From the NCBI GenBank assembly GCA_010094045.1, contig ML986655.1, positions 62,001 through 126,000 on the forward strand: a stretch of 64,000 nucleotides of DNA, given 5' to 3'. Position numbers and translations under genes: made by a program. Numbering within the stretch: position 1 is the first letter of the stretch; the number at the start of each line of letters is the position of its first letter. The notes beneath the pieces were generated by a model. That model saw nothing but the letters and a program-made list of their open reading frames with translations, searched no databases and was not told where the DNA came from. Positions 1 through 14,799 of this stretch are shown one piece after another. This stretch comes from Lojkania enalia (lineage: Eukaryota; Ascomycota; Dothideomycetes; Pleosporales).

Positions 1-3000
1 TTAGAAAAAGTCCTATCTTCTTATAATCTAACTTTTTTATAGGTCTCTTAGTCTTTAAGTTTTTTATTAATAAGAAAACTTTACCCCTCTTTTTAAAGGT
101 TAGTTTCTTAATCCTTAACTTATTAGTCTATTCTACTATTTTAAGGTTTTTTAACTAAATCTTTTCTTTAAGCTAATTATAGATTTCCTTTATTTTCTTA
201 GCTTTCTAGTCTACTAGTAGAACTGGAGATTCTTTCTTATTCTATTCCTAATATATAACAGCTTTTCGTCTATAGTTAGCTTTAAAGGGTATAGTCTCTA
301 TAGTACTTTAGGTTGTTTTATTATAGGCTATCTATATTATAGGTAATAATTTAACTTAATTATTTTATTATTTATTAATATACATCTTTAAATATATTTT
401 TAAGTTCTAGTTAACTTACTCTATCTAACCGTCTATTTATAGGTAGAAGCTAGTTAATATCTATTATTAGATTTCTATCTTTTCTATCTATCCCTACTAG
501 TATTTAGATATAAACAACTTATTTCTATCTAAGGTAATATACCTTAGAACTCTATATTCCGTGAATACTATATATAATAACTTATATACTAGTTTAGGTA
601 CTATTATTATTTCTAATACTAGTCTAAAGTATATATACTTTATTAGTTAATCTACTATATTTATAATCGTATTATATCTTCTTTCTAATTCTAGTTCTAC
701 TAATTCTAGTAATTTAGTTATAAAATCGATTGTAATCTATTCCTATAGTTCTTTAAGTATTTCTAATAGCTGTAAGAATCTATAAGACTTATATTTTACA
801 GCCTTATTCTTTCCGCACTCTAAATACTTATAGAGTATATCTTATACTTCTTTTCTTATATTAGTAAGAGTAAAACTCTTCTTTAGCCTTTACTCTATTT
901 CTACTACTTCTAAATATCCCTATTCTAGTAATTTATATAATTCTTTTATTATCTACTAATATATATATAGATATATATATAGTTATTTTTAAGTTGCGTT
1001 TTTAATTACCTTTACTTCTTTACTACTTATTAGATATTACTCTACTATCTATATATTCTTTAGCTTTTATTATTAAGTTTGCTCTAGTATAGTTAGTTTT
1101 ATAATTTAGGCGACTCGTGGGTGGTTATATATAAGAGATCTATCTAATTCTTATCTTAGGATCGCATCTCTTTTATACCTTTTCTTAGTTATATAGTTAG
1201 TTCTACAACTCAGTGCGTTTATAGCTATATTTTCTAACCCTTTCTAGTATATTATCTTAAAGTTATAATCTGCTAGTTATTCTACCTATTATATTTATCT
1301 TTCTATAAGTTCTTTTATTATTGTAAAGTATATAAGGTTTTTATAATCTATCTAGACTTTAAATAGGTATTTAGTTCTTATTAAATATACTCGCCATTCT
1401 CTTAACACTTTAACTACTACTAATAGTTCTTTATCGTGTATATTGTAGTTGAATTCTTCTAGTTTCATTTTTCTTAAAAAGTAGGCTCGTAGCCTCTACT
1501 TTCTATCTTTATCTTACTAGCTTAAGTAAGCGCCTATTACTTTATCTAAAATATCTGTTTCCACTTAGAATTACTTTTCTAGATCTAGTATTTTTAGTAT
1601 TAATACTAAGGTAAAATAGGCTTTTAATTCTTTAAAGGCTTTTTACTATACTTCTTATTATTTAAACCCTTTTTCTTTCTTAGTAATTTTTATTAAGGGT
1701 ACTACTACTCTAGAGTATCTACTTATAAATTTTCTATAGAAATTCGCGAAGCTTAAAAAGGATTAAACTTATTTAATTAAAGTAGATACTAGTTATTCTA
1801 GTATTACTTTAACCTTTTCTTATTCTATTTTAATACTATCTCTAGATATCTAGAATCCTAGGAACCTTATTCCTATTTTATAAAACTCGTATTTTTCTAG
1901 GGTTATAAGTAACTTATACTCTTATAGTTTTACTAATACTCTTCTAATATATTCCTTGTACTCTCTTAGCAATCTATTTATATAGACTAGAATATTGTCT
2001 AAATATACCGTTATAAACACGTTTAAGTATTCTCTTAATATATTATTTATAACTGCTTAGAAGGTTACTAGTATATTTTTAAGTCTAAATAATATTACTA
2101 GATATTTAAAGAGACCTTCTCTTATTTTAAATACTATTTTCTATTTATAGCCCTCCTTTATCTAAATTTAGTAATATCCTTCCCTTATATTAAACTTTAT
2201 AAACTACTTAGCTTCTTATAGTTAACTTATAAGTTCTATTATCCTGGGTAATAGATATCTATTTTTCTTAGTTATATTATTTAGTTGTTTATAGTTTATA
2301 TATAACTTTAGTTTACCGTTCTTCTTAGGTATAAATAGTATTAGTAATACTATCTTACTCTAGCTTAGTTATATATACCCTCTTGCTAAATTCTTTTAGA
2401 TATACTTTCTAAGTTCTTCTCTTTACTCTTAGTTTAAGTTGTATATTAGACTAGGTTTTAGTTTCTTTTTATCCTTAATAATAATCTTATAGTTATACTC
2501 CTTATATTTAAGTAACCTTCTATTCTCTACTTCTTTATATAGTCCTATAAATTTGCTATAATCCTCTTAGATTTCTAGAATATACTATCGTTCTATAATT
2601 CCTTATATACTTTTTAAACTATAATAATACCTAACGTCTATTTTATTTTCTTAAGATATCTAGCTATTATAGCTGCTAATACTCTTTATATTAACTATAG
2701 ACCTAAGGGACGTCTTACTCTATACTATCCTACTATCTATTCTATTCTAGATCGGCTTTATAACTTATAAACTATTTCTTACTGCTAATCTACTCTAGAA
2801 TTATATTTAGCTAGCTAGTCTATATTTAGTAATATATTAAATTTTCCTAGGTTTATAATATCGATACTTCTTATATTAGTATATCCTGTAACGTTAAGTA
2901 CTCGCTTTTTAGTTTCTATTAGTACGATTCCTCTATTATAGTCTATTAGCTTATCGTCTGCTAGATATATTATATAAGGTACTACTTTTTCTTTCTACTC

Positions 3001-5300
3001 TATATTATTCTTATAAACCTATTACACTAATATAAACGTGTCTAAAGCTCTACTATTAAATAGTACTCTAAGCTTCCTCTCGTTAAACTCTACTTAGAGT
3101 ACTATATATAAAGGTACTATACTAGTAACTCTTCTAATAACTTTCCTGCCCGGTTCTTTAATATAGCTATTACCTTAGGGGCTACTTAGTTTTTAACTAA
3201 GATGGGAAGAACTCTATCTTCTCCTTCTCTTCTCTATACAGCGGACATCTATCTATACTATATCTTATCTATAGTTCTTAAGCGTAAGCGGTTTTTACCT
3301 GCTTATTATATATCTTATACTTCTATCCTAAAAAATACTATTACTATTTAATTAGTTAGTAATCTTTGTCTAATCCTTACTATTTAAATACTCTAAATAC
3401 TTCTTAGTAGTACTAGTATCTAACTATATATTATTTCTAGCTTAAAGCTTTATATTCTTTTAAATATATATTATCTTTAAGATATTCCTCCTTAGATATA
3501 CTTACTCCTATTATCTTATGAGCTGTAATATTAAGTCGCCTTTTAACATCTCCCTATATCTCTCTTACCTCTAAGATTAACTTTCTTAGCTCTTTAACTT
3601 CTATAACAATTTTACTAAGCTGGTATAGATACTTTATTCTAAGGTAAATTAGACTTCTATAAATCTAATAATACCTATTTTCTATATAATCTTCTATCTT
3701 ATTTTAAGATAGTAAAATTCTTAGTAATAATTATATATCTATTCTTAGCTACACTCCTAACTTTATTTTAATACCCTTATATATTAAGTAATTGTCTTGG
3801 TAATAGCTAGCCTAATCTTTTTTATAGCTGTTCTTATAAGGTAGTATATATTTTCCTTTCTTACCTTTTACCTATTTTATAGGGTAGCTCTAGTATATCT
3901 CCTATATATACTCGAATACTTCTTTATCTATAATCTTTCCTACTAATTTTACTACAGCTTTTAATATATTCTAGCTATCTTAGAATATTACTTTTTTAAA
4001 CGGTACGTTCTAATATTTCTAGGGGTATAGTATTATCTAGTATATCTTATTATAGATCTAGCACTTTTTTTATTTAATTCTTTCCAAGATTAGTATACTA
4101 TTAAGCCTTAGTATATCTGGTAGATATTTCGTATATCTAATAACTACTACTATCTTTCTTAGCTGCGGCTAATAATTACTTTCCTCTTTTACTAAACGGT
4201 ACGTTCTGTATCTATTATCTATATATTATATCTAGTACTATATTAGTTGTTAATATCTATTAGTAGGTTATATAGTTATTATTTAGACTTCTTTCTTCTT
4301 ATTTAGATATTCTTTCGTATAATATCCTGTTTATCTATATAGAAGATATGCTCCCTTCTTAAGCCTTTCTTTCTTAAGATTATTCATCCTTAATCGTTAG
4401 TAGTTCTTTCTCTTATCCTTTTCGACTTTTCCGAGGACTATTAGATTATTATCTTATAGTACCGTCTTACTTTCCTTTTTAGTTAGTATAAATATTTGCG
4501 GCTGAGATTATTTCTCTATTTCCTACTCGTGTTAACAGTTGTTAATCCTAACTACTAATTCGATTATATCTAATAGCTTTATTAGCCTTTCTTCTCTAGC
4601 TAGGTTATCTTTAATCTTATCCTTAAGCTCTTTATAAAAGATTTCTGCTAATATACTATCGTCCTATTCTAGTCTAGTACTAAGTCTCTAGAACTCTATA
4701 GTATAATCTATTACCTTCTTAGTCTAGGTTAGCCTTAATAGTTTCCTTTATACTTCCTATTCTATATCTACTTTTCTAAAAACGTTTTAGACCTTATTTT
4801 TAAATTCTTCCCAGCTCTTAAAAAGTTCGTCTATAGATTCTCTAGTCTTCTTTATATTACCTCTATTCTCCAGCCAATCGGCTATAAACAGCTCGGCCTA
4901 TACTAGCAGTATCTCTTCTATATTTATCATTATAGCTAAGATCTTATTCTTATCTAGGAAGAAGGTTGTACTATTAAACCTAAAGTATAACTCTATTAAT
5001 ATAAGAAAGAGGTTAATATATTTCTTTTTACTATTAAACTTTTTTAGTAAAGCTATCTTAGCTTATACTTATTATTTAGCTTTAGCTAGATCGGTTCTAG
5101 CTGCAGCTAGCTTATATTATATCTATATAATATATATCTCCTATTTCTATACTTTTTATACTATAGCTTTTTTTAGGGCTTACAGCCTTTAGATTATTAT
5201 AACTTAACTTTATAATATAGTAGATATCTTTAGATAGTTTCTATTCTCTTAATATTAGGTAGTTATTATATTACTAACCTATATACTACTAGTATATATA
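1..5300 (-). mobile_element. RIP-degraded Ty3/gypsy retrotransposon, truncated by window edge
   Basis: The stretch is extremely AT-rich with no long ORF. Read on the minus strand, a reverse-transcriptase active-site relic lies at 1988-2005 and reads YLDNIL, expected YLDDIL, a G-to-A change. At about 4308-4350 the minus strand keeps the exact CX2CX4HX4C spacing of a Gag zinc knuckle, but all three Cys and the His read as Tyr. Gag lies at higher coordinates than RT, so the element runs right to left and continues past position 1. No LTR was identified. Inactive; its boundary with the next relic is approximate. Confidence 0.8.
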
Positions 5301-8300
5301 ATAACCGCTGTTGTAGTTATATATACACCGGGGCTTTATTTATATTAGGTCGGTTAGAGGTAGTAGCTTTAGTAAAGAGAGAGTAGTAGGATTACCTGGT
5401 TCTTTAAATATAACAAATATATTCTTAGAAGTCTAATATAATAATAAGATAAATCTACGAGAATAACTATATAGAACTTAATTTCTTAAAAGGATCTTCC
5501 GTCTTATATAGTTAGGTCTAAGACTGCTAAGCCTAACCTATTAGGTCTATTAGGTCTATTAGGTCTATTCTACTATATCTAATACTTCTACCTTTATTAT
5601 ATATATAGGTTATACTATACCTTATTATCTAGCTAATTATCTCTCTAGTTCTTACAGTTCTACTATTTACTATCCGATAATTAGTTCTTAACATATTTCT
5701 ACCTGTTATTACCTTGTTAGCCCTCGTCCGAGTCGACCTATATAGTAGCTGATATTAGATTAAGCTCTAACTATAGAGGCGGTGCTTCTTAGCATTCTAT
5801 ATTTATAATAATATTAGCTTCTACTACTATTAGTAGTTTAAGATTAAAATATTAGAAAATTAGTATAGAGATAAAGGTATCCTTTAAATAGTTAAAGAAA
5901 TATTAATAGCTATTATTCTAGTTAAATTAAATATTCTTCTTAGTTAGAGCTACTAAAAGGGAAACTTTCTATAAAAAGTTACTAATAAATTATTAGTAGA
6001 AGTTTATAAAACCTATAAAGGCTTAAATATCTTTTATATTTTTAGAGTATTTCTAGTTAATAATTATCTCTACCTTCTTTAGGTCTATATAGATCTCTTC
6101 TATAATAATTATATACTTTAGATAAGTTACTTTTAACTAGTAGAACTTATATTTATCTATATTAAGCTATAAACTATTTACTCTTAAGGCTTTAAGAACT
6201 AGCTAGATATACTACTTATAATCTTTTAGATTTTTACTAAATATTAGAATATTATTAATATAAGTAGTATTGAATATATTAAAATATAGTTTTAGTATAT
6301 TATTTATAAAGTACTAAAATATATTTAGAGTATTAACTAGGTTAAAAAATATTACTAGATATTTAAACAGCTTATAGTATATATAAAAGGTAGTCTTCTA
6401 TTTATCTCTCTTAGTAATCTTTAGCTTATTAAATTTTATATAGTATTTAGTTTTACTAAATTAGATTAATATTTTTTAGATTAGTAGAATTAGATATTAG
6501 TTCTTAATAGTAATAGTATTTAGGGCTTTATAGTCTATATAGAATTAGAAACTACCTCTAAGTTTCTTTATAAAAATTATAGGTATAGCTACTAGTAATA
6601 AGCTTACTCTAATAAATCTCTTAAATAAGTTTTTATTAAAGTACTTCTTTAGTACCTTTAACTTATTCTAGAATATTCTATAGAATATACTAAAGCTAGC
6701 TTACTTACTATTCTCTAGTTTAATCTTATAATTATACGGTTATTATTTAAACAGCTTATCTATATCCTTATATAAGAAGATAGATAATAGGTTATAATAT
6801 TCTTTAGATACTTTAATAATAGGGTTAGTATATACTTTTAAGGCTAGAATCTTATTAATATTAGCTATTAATATAGTAAAGATTTTATAGTTAAATTATT
6901 AGAAGAATTAAGCTAGTAGAATAGTATCTATATAATATATATTTAGCTATAGTATAAAATTTAGGTATTTAGGTTTAGATAGATCCTCTTTACTATAATC
7001 TTTATCTAAAATTAAATTGGTTTTAATTTTAAATTCTTTTAACTAGTATAATATTTTAAGTAGCTAGTAATTATATTAGATATAGTTTAATAAGTAGAGT
7101 TTTAAGTAGTACTATCTAGGCTTTAGGCTATATAGAGGTTGTAAATTAGTTACTTTAAAATCTTCTTTTATATTAGGTTTAAATAGTTTATAGTCCTTAA
7201 TAACTATTTAAATAGCCTATTAGTAGATAATAACTATTTAAATAGCCTATTAGTAGATAATAATACTAATAGATTATAAGTATTAAGTTAGATATTAGTT
7301 AATAGTAAAGACTGGCTATTTATTCTTATAGTCTAGATTTATATAATACTTATATATCTATAGTTATCTTAGAATTAACTAGTATTTTTCTAGTATAATT
7401 ATATAGAAATATACTATCTCTAAATAGTTTAGGTATTAGAGAGTTAAAGTAACTAAATAGAAAATAGTTCTCTTATAAAAGACTTTTCTATTAAAACTAA
7501 TTAAATATAAATTATATAAAAGTAATATCTTTTAGAGTTTTAGAGTATATATAAAGTCTATAGATATAGCTATAACTAGTAGCCCTAGTATTAATAAGAA
7601 TATTAATATCTTACTAGACTAGGTCTTAATAAATTAAGAAAGGAGTTAGAATCTAGTGGTTTTATAACTATTTCTATAGAAGCTAGTTCTATAAGTATAT
7701 AGAGATTTAGTATAAGTATAATCTTAAGAGATAATTTACTTCTAGAATAGACCTTTTAATAATATTCTAGTTAATAAAGCTAGTTACGTTTAGAAGTAAA
7801 AATAATAGTTTTATTTATAAAATAATAAGTATATTAAAAATCGGTTAGAGGATTAATTAGAGGATTAAGAGTAGGACCTATAAAGTATAATAGGGCTCTA
7901 AAACTCTTAATAGATTAATAGTAGAGAGGCGCTATATTCTAGTAAAATATATTCCTTACTATTATACTTATAGTAGTATTCTTTATAGTAGTACCTCTCT
8001 TATTTATTAGAACCTATAGATATATAACTAGAAGTATTAAATTCTATAATATTTAGGTCCTTTTAATAAGTAGTATAATACTTTAATTATTTATAGTAGT
8101 TACTAGATAGATAATATAAGTTAGTATTATATAGGGAAATTAGGTTAGTATAGTTGTTTAGAGTACTAGATATTATAATATCTATTATAGTATAGTAGAA
8201 CTTATTAGAAAGAAAATATTAGAGATATATAATTTATTTAATCTTATTTAGTTTAGTATTTACAATTAGATATTAGAATTTAGTAAAGTAAGTAGAGAAC

Positions 8301-9374
8301 CTACTTTAACCTTATTTTAAGGTTTCTAATTTACTCTATACTATAATCTTCTTATTTTAGTTATTATAGGTAGATTTTAAGAAGGCGACTAAGCTATTTA
8401 TAAAGTTAATACTCTTATCTATTAATAGATTAACTAATATTACTAAATCTTATTCTAGGCGGAAATAGATATATAAAAAGTAGATATATTTAGTTAGATA
8501 TTAGTTAGTATTTCCTTCTAGTTTATAGTAGAGCTTTTTAATAAAGTATAAAAGCTCTAAATATTTACTAGAGAATATTAAAGGGTTAAGTAAATAGTTA
8601 GAACGGAAATATAGGTTATATATAATTTTAAATAGATTAGAGATTAATATAAGTATCTATTTAGAAACTAGGATTATAGGCTAAATCGGGCTAAAAGCGG
8701 GTAATAATTCTATTACTATTAATATACTAGTAGCTAGTAGAGGAATAGTTATTTAATAGCTACTAAATTCTCTTTATATCACTTTAAAGTCTAACTTATA
8801 GTAGTTTTCTTAGATTATTAAGGCCTCTACTAACATCTTATTCTTCTACTATAAAGAGTCTAGTTTACCTTAAATCTTTTTAAATATATTAATAAACGCA
8901 TTTTTATCTATAGTATATAATAGTAGATAATATAATATAATATTATAGATACTTATATATAGTTAGTTAATTATACTTTAGATAGTTAACTCTATTACTA
9001 TATATTATATATAAATATTAAAATATTATATAAAGAATAGAGATATCTATATTATATAAGTTTTTATAGAAGCTAATTAGGTTAGTAAAATCTTCCTCTA
9101 TTATAGTTATAATAAGTTAGTTATATTCTAGCTAGTAGTTAATAGTTATTATTAACAGCTAGTTTAAGTATTATAGTATTATTATAATAATTAGTTATAG
9201 TATATTAAATATATTAGTAGTAGCTTATAGACTTTAGAATTAGCTAGCTTTATATATTTAAAGGGTGAATTTAATTCTACCTTCTTACTAAGTATTATTT
9301 CTTTATAGGTATTAAGGTATTATATATTATAGTTGTTATATTCGCTACTAAGAAATTTTAGCTTACTTAATAGG
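5301..9374 (-). mobile_element. RIP-degraded Ty3/gypsy relic, second copy
   Basis: A second reverse-transcriptase active-site relic is readable on the minus strand at 6245-6262 as YINNIL, expected YIDDIL with both Asp codons changed by G-to-A. Surrounding sequence is saturated with TA-rich codons and stops in all frames. It differs clearly from the neighbouring copies, so it is a separate insertion or family. It carries a 30-bp tandem duplication at 7201-7260 and a short TATTAGGTCT-type tandem run near 5537-5573. No LTR pair was found, and the left edge is a guess. Confidence 0.65.
7201..7260. repeat. Perfect 30-bp tandem duplication
   Basis: The 30-bp unit starting TAACTATTTAAATAGCC at 7201-7230 is repeated exactly at 7231-7260 inside the retrotransposon relic. 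It is AT-rich and probably arose by slippage after the element decayed, because both copies are identical in an otherwise heavily mutated region. Confidence 0.9.
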
Positions 9375-9634
9375 TGTAACGGCGTAGATAAGATAATAGG
9401 TTCGAATGCGGCACGAATCCACTTAGAGGCATATAAGAGTGCGTGGGGGATTAGAGACCTGGGAATTCTATTAACACCTATAGGCCTTATACGAAAGGAT
9501 ATAGAAAAACTACCGAGCTACTTATAAGGGAGTATACAACTATATACGGATGGGAAAAGGGGTAGAACTGGGGGTAGGATAAGATAAGCGAAAAGATAAA
9601 GCTTTTCGTAGAACGATTTCTTTGCATTATTATA
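9375..9634 (-). repeat. 3' LTR of chromovirus
   Basis: This 260-bp LTR begins TGTAACG and ends ATTATTATA, the RIP-altered form of ATCGTTACA. It aligns without gaps to 16113-16372; by eye there are roughly 27 differences, all C/T or G/A. The preceding five bases, ATAGG, are the target-site duplication. The 64-codon ORF inside it is not a gene. Confidence 0.92.
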
Positions 9635-9649
9635 CTACCCCCCTCCTCG
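9635..9649 (-). other. Polypurine tract of chromovirus
   Basis: Read on the minus strand this is ACGAGGAGGGGGGTA-like purine sequence directly upstream of the 3' LTR, where plus-strand DNA synthesis is primed in LTR retrotransposons. It stands out as GC-rich in an AT-rich element. Confidence 0.7.
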
Positions 9650-10834
9650 TAGGCTGATAGTCCCTATCTATACTGGTTCGGGAGGGAATTAGGGCTATTA
9701 CAGATAGGTTCTAGTATAAAGAAATTTCTTTAAAAAGGTATTTACTAATAAGAGCTAATATGCGTGGTTACTTATAGAGATATATTTATTAACGTAATAT
9801 TAAGTAAGGTTTTTACAGTAAGTATAATTAACCTATATATTAGCTAGTAACTACTATTATAACAGTTTATTAATATTACAATTTCGTCGCATATAGCAAC
9901 AAGCGTTTACTAGCCTTAGTATATTACTAGATTGCTGTTAACTAAGCTTTCTTAATTAAATAATAACTTCTACTCTGTACGTATTATTACGCATCCCTAG
10001 AACCGTTAATTATTAAAGTATCGCTAACGCCTTATAGAAAAAATTAATTAATATACTACTCCGCCTACTTTCTAGAGCTTCTTTAGAAGCCTTCTAAGTT
10101 ATTTACCTTTAGGCTATATACGTGCTCGCCTATAGGTAGTATATAATATTTTTCTTTTAGTTCCTAAGATTAAAAAAATGCGAGTATTATATCTTATAAA
10201 ATAAAAAGTATAACCCCGTACGAATCGTATCTAATACTAGTAGAGTACTTACTACTAACATACTTATAGATCCCCTCCTACTATAAGGAGAAGTTTCTAG
10301 TCCTCCGGGGCTATCTTAAACTATAGGTAGCGGCCCGATATATAGGGGATGAGGAGGATAAAAAGGTAGCCTTTAAGGCTATTTCGGATTCCGCTTACAG
10401 CCTAGTATTTATAGCCCAGGTTATAAGAAGTTAGAAAAATAGCCTTCTTACAGCTAGTATCTAGATAGCTTCGTTCTACTAGAGTACTAAGCTACTCTAT
10501 CGGGTTTTAGCCCTAGAGGCTTTAGTATCTAGCCTTTAAGCTGACATCGCGGCGCTTTTAGGCGGCTAAGAATAAGGTAAGGAAGGTTTAAGGGGAGTCT
10601 AGAGGGAAGGAAGGGGAAGGAGGGTAGAAGAGGAGAGGACTAGGGAGGTATCTAATAGCCTGCTATTAGACCCTCCGGATTCTATAAAGGAGTAATTTCG
10701 GGCCTATACTTTAGTTTTTAAAATCTACTACTTAACTCTTATATATTATCGTCTACTAGATAATCTATATTCTTTATACTATCCTTATATACCTTAATCT
10801 ATTTAGTTAGAGCTTTTAGGGGTTCTAGACGATT

Positions 10835-11023
10835 CGGATACTTATTATAAAAAGCTTTTAGCTTATAAGGCGAACTTATAAAGTTTAAGGCTTTATACTA
10901 GATTAGATTAGAATTATATCCTATCTATTTTACACGGTATTTAAGGGTTTTATAATATAACTTACTAGCTAGTATTTCCTCAACCTCCTACTCTTCTACT
11001 CTATTAATAGCAATAGCGGGTGG
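10835..11023 (-). pseudogene. Chromodomain at the C-terminus of the Pol relic
   Basis: The minus strand translates to a recognisable chromodomain: VEE, stop, EVEEILASK, LYYKTLKYRVK, stop, IGYN, then ISSPYKLKAFYNKYP. The two stops fall where conserved Trp residues sit (EWEVEEI and KWVGY), matching TGG-to-TAG change by RIP. Chromodomains at the end of integrase define chromoviruses, which target heterochromatin. Not functional here. Confidence 0.85.
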
Positions 11024-13198
11024 TTTTAGAGTTTCTTATCTAGGTAGAAGGTCTTAGGAGTTCTTATATAGCAGGTTTAATGCGAAGATATTATATATAC
11101 TTAACCCTAGGGGTAGCTATAAGTAGTATAAGTTTCTAACCTACTCTAGTACTTTAAAGGGGCTCTTCTATTAATTAGATAGCTTTCGACTTAGTCTCTA
11201 GACCGTAAAGTTCTTAGTATTTAAGTAGACTATATTACTAATCTACTAATTAATTAGTTACTAGTAATAGTTAATAATAGATTATATACGATTCTAAGCC
11301 TTCTTAATATTAGCTTTTACAGTTTCCTAGGCTATATATATACGAATTACTAGAGCTAAGGTATTTTTATAATTTAATTTATCTATTACAGTAATAGGAT
11401 TAATAGAATATTTCTAATCCCAACTCTAATAGGGCTTAGATCTATATAGGATCTAATATAGAGATATTCTGATAGTTATATAGGGTAGAGTTGCTTATAC
11501 TCGGTCGATTATAGGTAATAGAGAACTCTAGTTATTCTAGTAGAAAGATATAAAAGAACGCAGTCTCTAATTAATATACTTATTTATAATCTCTGTCTAT
11601 CCGTCAGTCTCTTTATAATAAGTAGTAGATAGTTTAATTTTTATACCTAAGATATAGCAGAATTTGGACTAGAAACTAGATATAAACTAAGGTCCTCGGT
11701 CTAAAATAATAGTTTCGGGTGTATAGCTAAAGCGGTATACCTATTAAATAAATAATTCAGCTATTCTCTATATATTAATTATATAATAGTAGAAAATAGA
11801 TACTACTTATTTAGATAGGTAATTAATTACTACTATAATCTAATTGTATCCGGACTTATCTATAGGGAAATTCTTAAAGTTAATATATAGGTGCTATATT
11901 AGTCGATTTAGTATAGGAAGTAGGTAGATAAAACCTAGGGTTCGGGTTTATATTAGATAAGCTTTACAGTATAGAATATAATTCCGTATATATCGTTTAT
12001 AAGTAGCCTCTATACCTTTCTAGTAGTACTTCTAAGATAGTAACTAATAGGTTTTAGTAGCGCTTAGGTATGCGGAAGATACTTAGTTATAAGCCTCTTA
12101 TATAAGCCGCGTATAAAGGCCTGAATCTAATAGAATATATAAGCGATTATTGTAGAAGAGTAGTCTATTCTCTATCTAATACTTGCGGGGTAAAATAGTG
12201 CGTTCCTGCGTAAAGGAGACTTAGTTTTTTTATAGTAATACGTCGATCAACTCTAGAAAGTCTAGTAATATAATCTACTCCTAGCCTTTAATAATATTTA
12301 GTATAACCGCTTAAATTATTATTTAGGTAATATAGGACTAGACTAATTTAGCATTAATTCAGGGGTAAAGTTAATACGGTTTAAATAGGACTCTTAACTA
12401 GTTATTAGTTTAAGCTACTTTTAAGTTTTTTATATCTTGTTCGCAACAGCTAAGGATGTTAGTTCTAATATTATTCTTACCTAGGGTATACTTAATTCGG
12501 AACTAATACTAAGCTAATTCCTCAGTTTAATAAACCTAACAAGTATTAAGTACTTTTATAGTTATAAAATATTCGAGTAAGCGATAATTAGTATATATTA
12601 GAGTTCTAGTAGCTATAGAAGTAAGTTCTACCCTCTATTATTTAAAAGTAGTAATAATTGCAAATAATTTCTTATTATAGATTTTCTAGTTTAGTTCTAA
12701 ACCGGATAGAACCTTATTATAGAATACTATAAGGTACTATTTTCTGTTAGAATATTTCTATAATAGTACTTCTACAACTACTCTATTAGAGGTATTAGTT
12801 TCCATTTTTATTTCTAATATAAGGTTAAAGTAGTAGAGTATAGGTATATTTAATAGGGCTGACTTTAATTTCTTAAAGATAATATTACATTCTAAAGTCT
12901 ATATAAAAGAAGTTATAAGGTTCTATAATACGATAATTAGCTTTATAACACGCGAGAATTCTAGTATAAACTATTAATAGAATCCAGTAAAACCTAAGAA
13001 GAATTTCACACCTGTTATAGTAGTAGGTAGCTGCTAGTTGCATAGTACTTCTACCTTCTCTAGATTAACCTTAAGGTATTTAGTTTAGGTAATATAGAAT
13101 TCGCTCTTTTTAATATCAACTTATAACCCTACTTAATGTAATCTCTTAAGAACTTTCTTAATATAGATAGTATATGTTACCTCGTCTTCTAAGTAGAT

Positions 13199-13216
13199 AA
13201 GAATATTATCTAAGTA
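13199..13216 (-). pseudogene. Reverse transcriptase active-site relic
   Basis: The minus strand reads YLDNIL within AYLDNILIY, the YXDD box of Ty3/gypsy reverse transcriptase with the second Asp changed to Asn by one G-to-A step. It fixes the element's orientation as right to left. Confidence 0.85.
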
Positions 13217-14799
13217 AGCAATATAGAAGTTATTTAGATAGTTAATTAGTACGTTATTTATATAGTACTAGTAAGTTGCTAGACTGTTATATAATCTAAA
13301 AGATAGAACTTTATACTTATAGGTTCTGTATTAAGTCTAAAAGATAGTATATTTCTTAGAATTAGAATTTATTCTAATCTTATTAAAGGCCGCGCGAATA
13401 TTAAACTTAATAAAGATTACTACTTTAATAGGCCTAGATAAGAGTTTATTTATATATAATATTAGATATATATTCTTATAGGTAAGAGTATTAAGTTTAT
13501 AATAATCTATACAGATATATAAGTTACTATTAAGTTTATAAATATAAAGGATTAGAGATATAAAGGGGTTCCGACTCTACTTAATATACCTATACTATAG
13601 ATTATCTATAATATATTTCTTAGTTACCTCTAGCTCCTTAATATTCTACTTATATAACAGGCTGTAACTATTAGGGAGGGGTTTTATAAGAATAATCTTA
13701 TAATTATAAGAGTAGTATTCTAGTAATTAATAAGCCACAGTTTTACTAAATATATCCTAATACCTATAATATTTAGATAGTAATTAAAGATTTACTAGTA
13801 CTTCATTTTCAGCCTTATCTTCTAGCTCTAGGGCTTACTTATCTTTAATTAGCCGCTTAATTTCGTATAGAGACATAGAGAAAAACTTATTCTCTTTCCT
13901 CTTTATATTAAAGTAGAAAGTATTAGCTAAGATAAGAGCAATAATAGAAGAATAGACTTTCTTTAAATCAGGTTCAGACTTTATTATATACGGGCGTACA
14001 GGAGCTCTAAGCTTATTTAGACTATAAGCTATAGAAGACTAATATAGTTTTAGTAGTCTTAATAGACTTTTAATATAATAGATAATTAAACTACAAGACT
14101 ACTAATACTAGTTCTTTTCCTATAGAGCGTTGTATTGCTAGATATCTAACTTTACCTTCTTATCGTGTACTAGCTGAGTTAATTATATAAGAAGAGAAGG
14201 TGAAGAATTATAAGTAGTAGGATACTTAGAGGGCTATATAATCCGATTCTTATCTATATCTAGCTAGAGTTGAAAATAATATAACTATTTAATGCTAATA
14301 ATATAATCCTAAATACCTAGATCTATAATAATAAATAGATAGTTTTAAATAGTTCTCCTATTAATTTACAAGTATAAGTAGATATACTAATTAACTAGGG
14401 TTTAGATTCGGTCCTAAAAACCTTTAATAGTAATTTTAAAGGGTAAGTACTATATTAATATATATAGAGCTTAAAAGAGTAATTTAACTACTATAGAATT
14501 AAGGAATAGGAAACTTTAGGCGCTAGTATTAATAAGGGCGTTTAGTTATATACTAACGCCTTTTAAATATAGAATAGTAGAGATTTAGAAGTACTTTTCT
14601 CTAAATAAATATAATAAATTAATATTTAATAAATTATACTTATTTAAGTCTAAGATAGAGAGTTTTTCTAGATATCTCCGTTTCCTACCCGAGAACTATC
14701 TAGGTGGTACTTATTTACGTCTAGAAACTCTTCTTCCTTAATCTCCTCTTATTTAACTTCTATCTCTTATACTTTAAAGACTATATATTCGTTTATAAA

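Noticed and set aside
5537..5573. TATTAGGTCT tandem run as a possible CRISPR-like or telomere repeat
   Set aside because: Only about 3-4 AT-rich units without spacers; simple slippage repeat in a dead transposon.
9333..9527. 64-codon ORF
   Set aside because: It lies mostly inside the 3' LTR of the chromovirus and has no domain.
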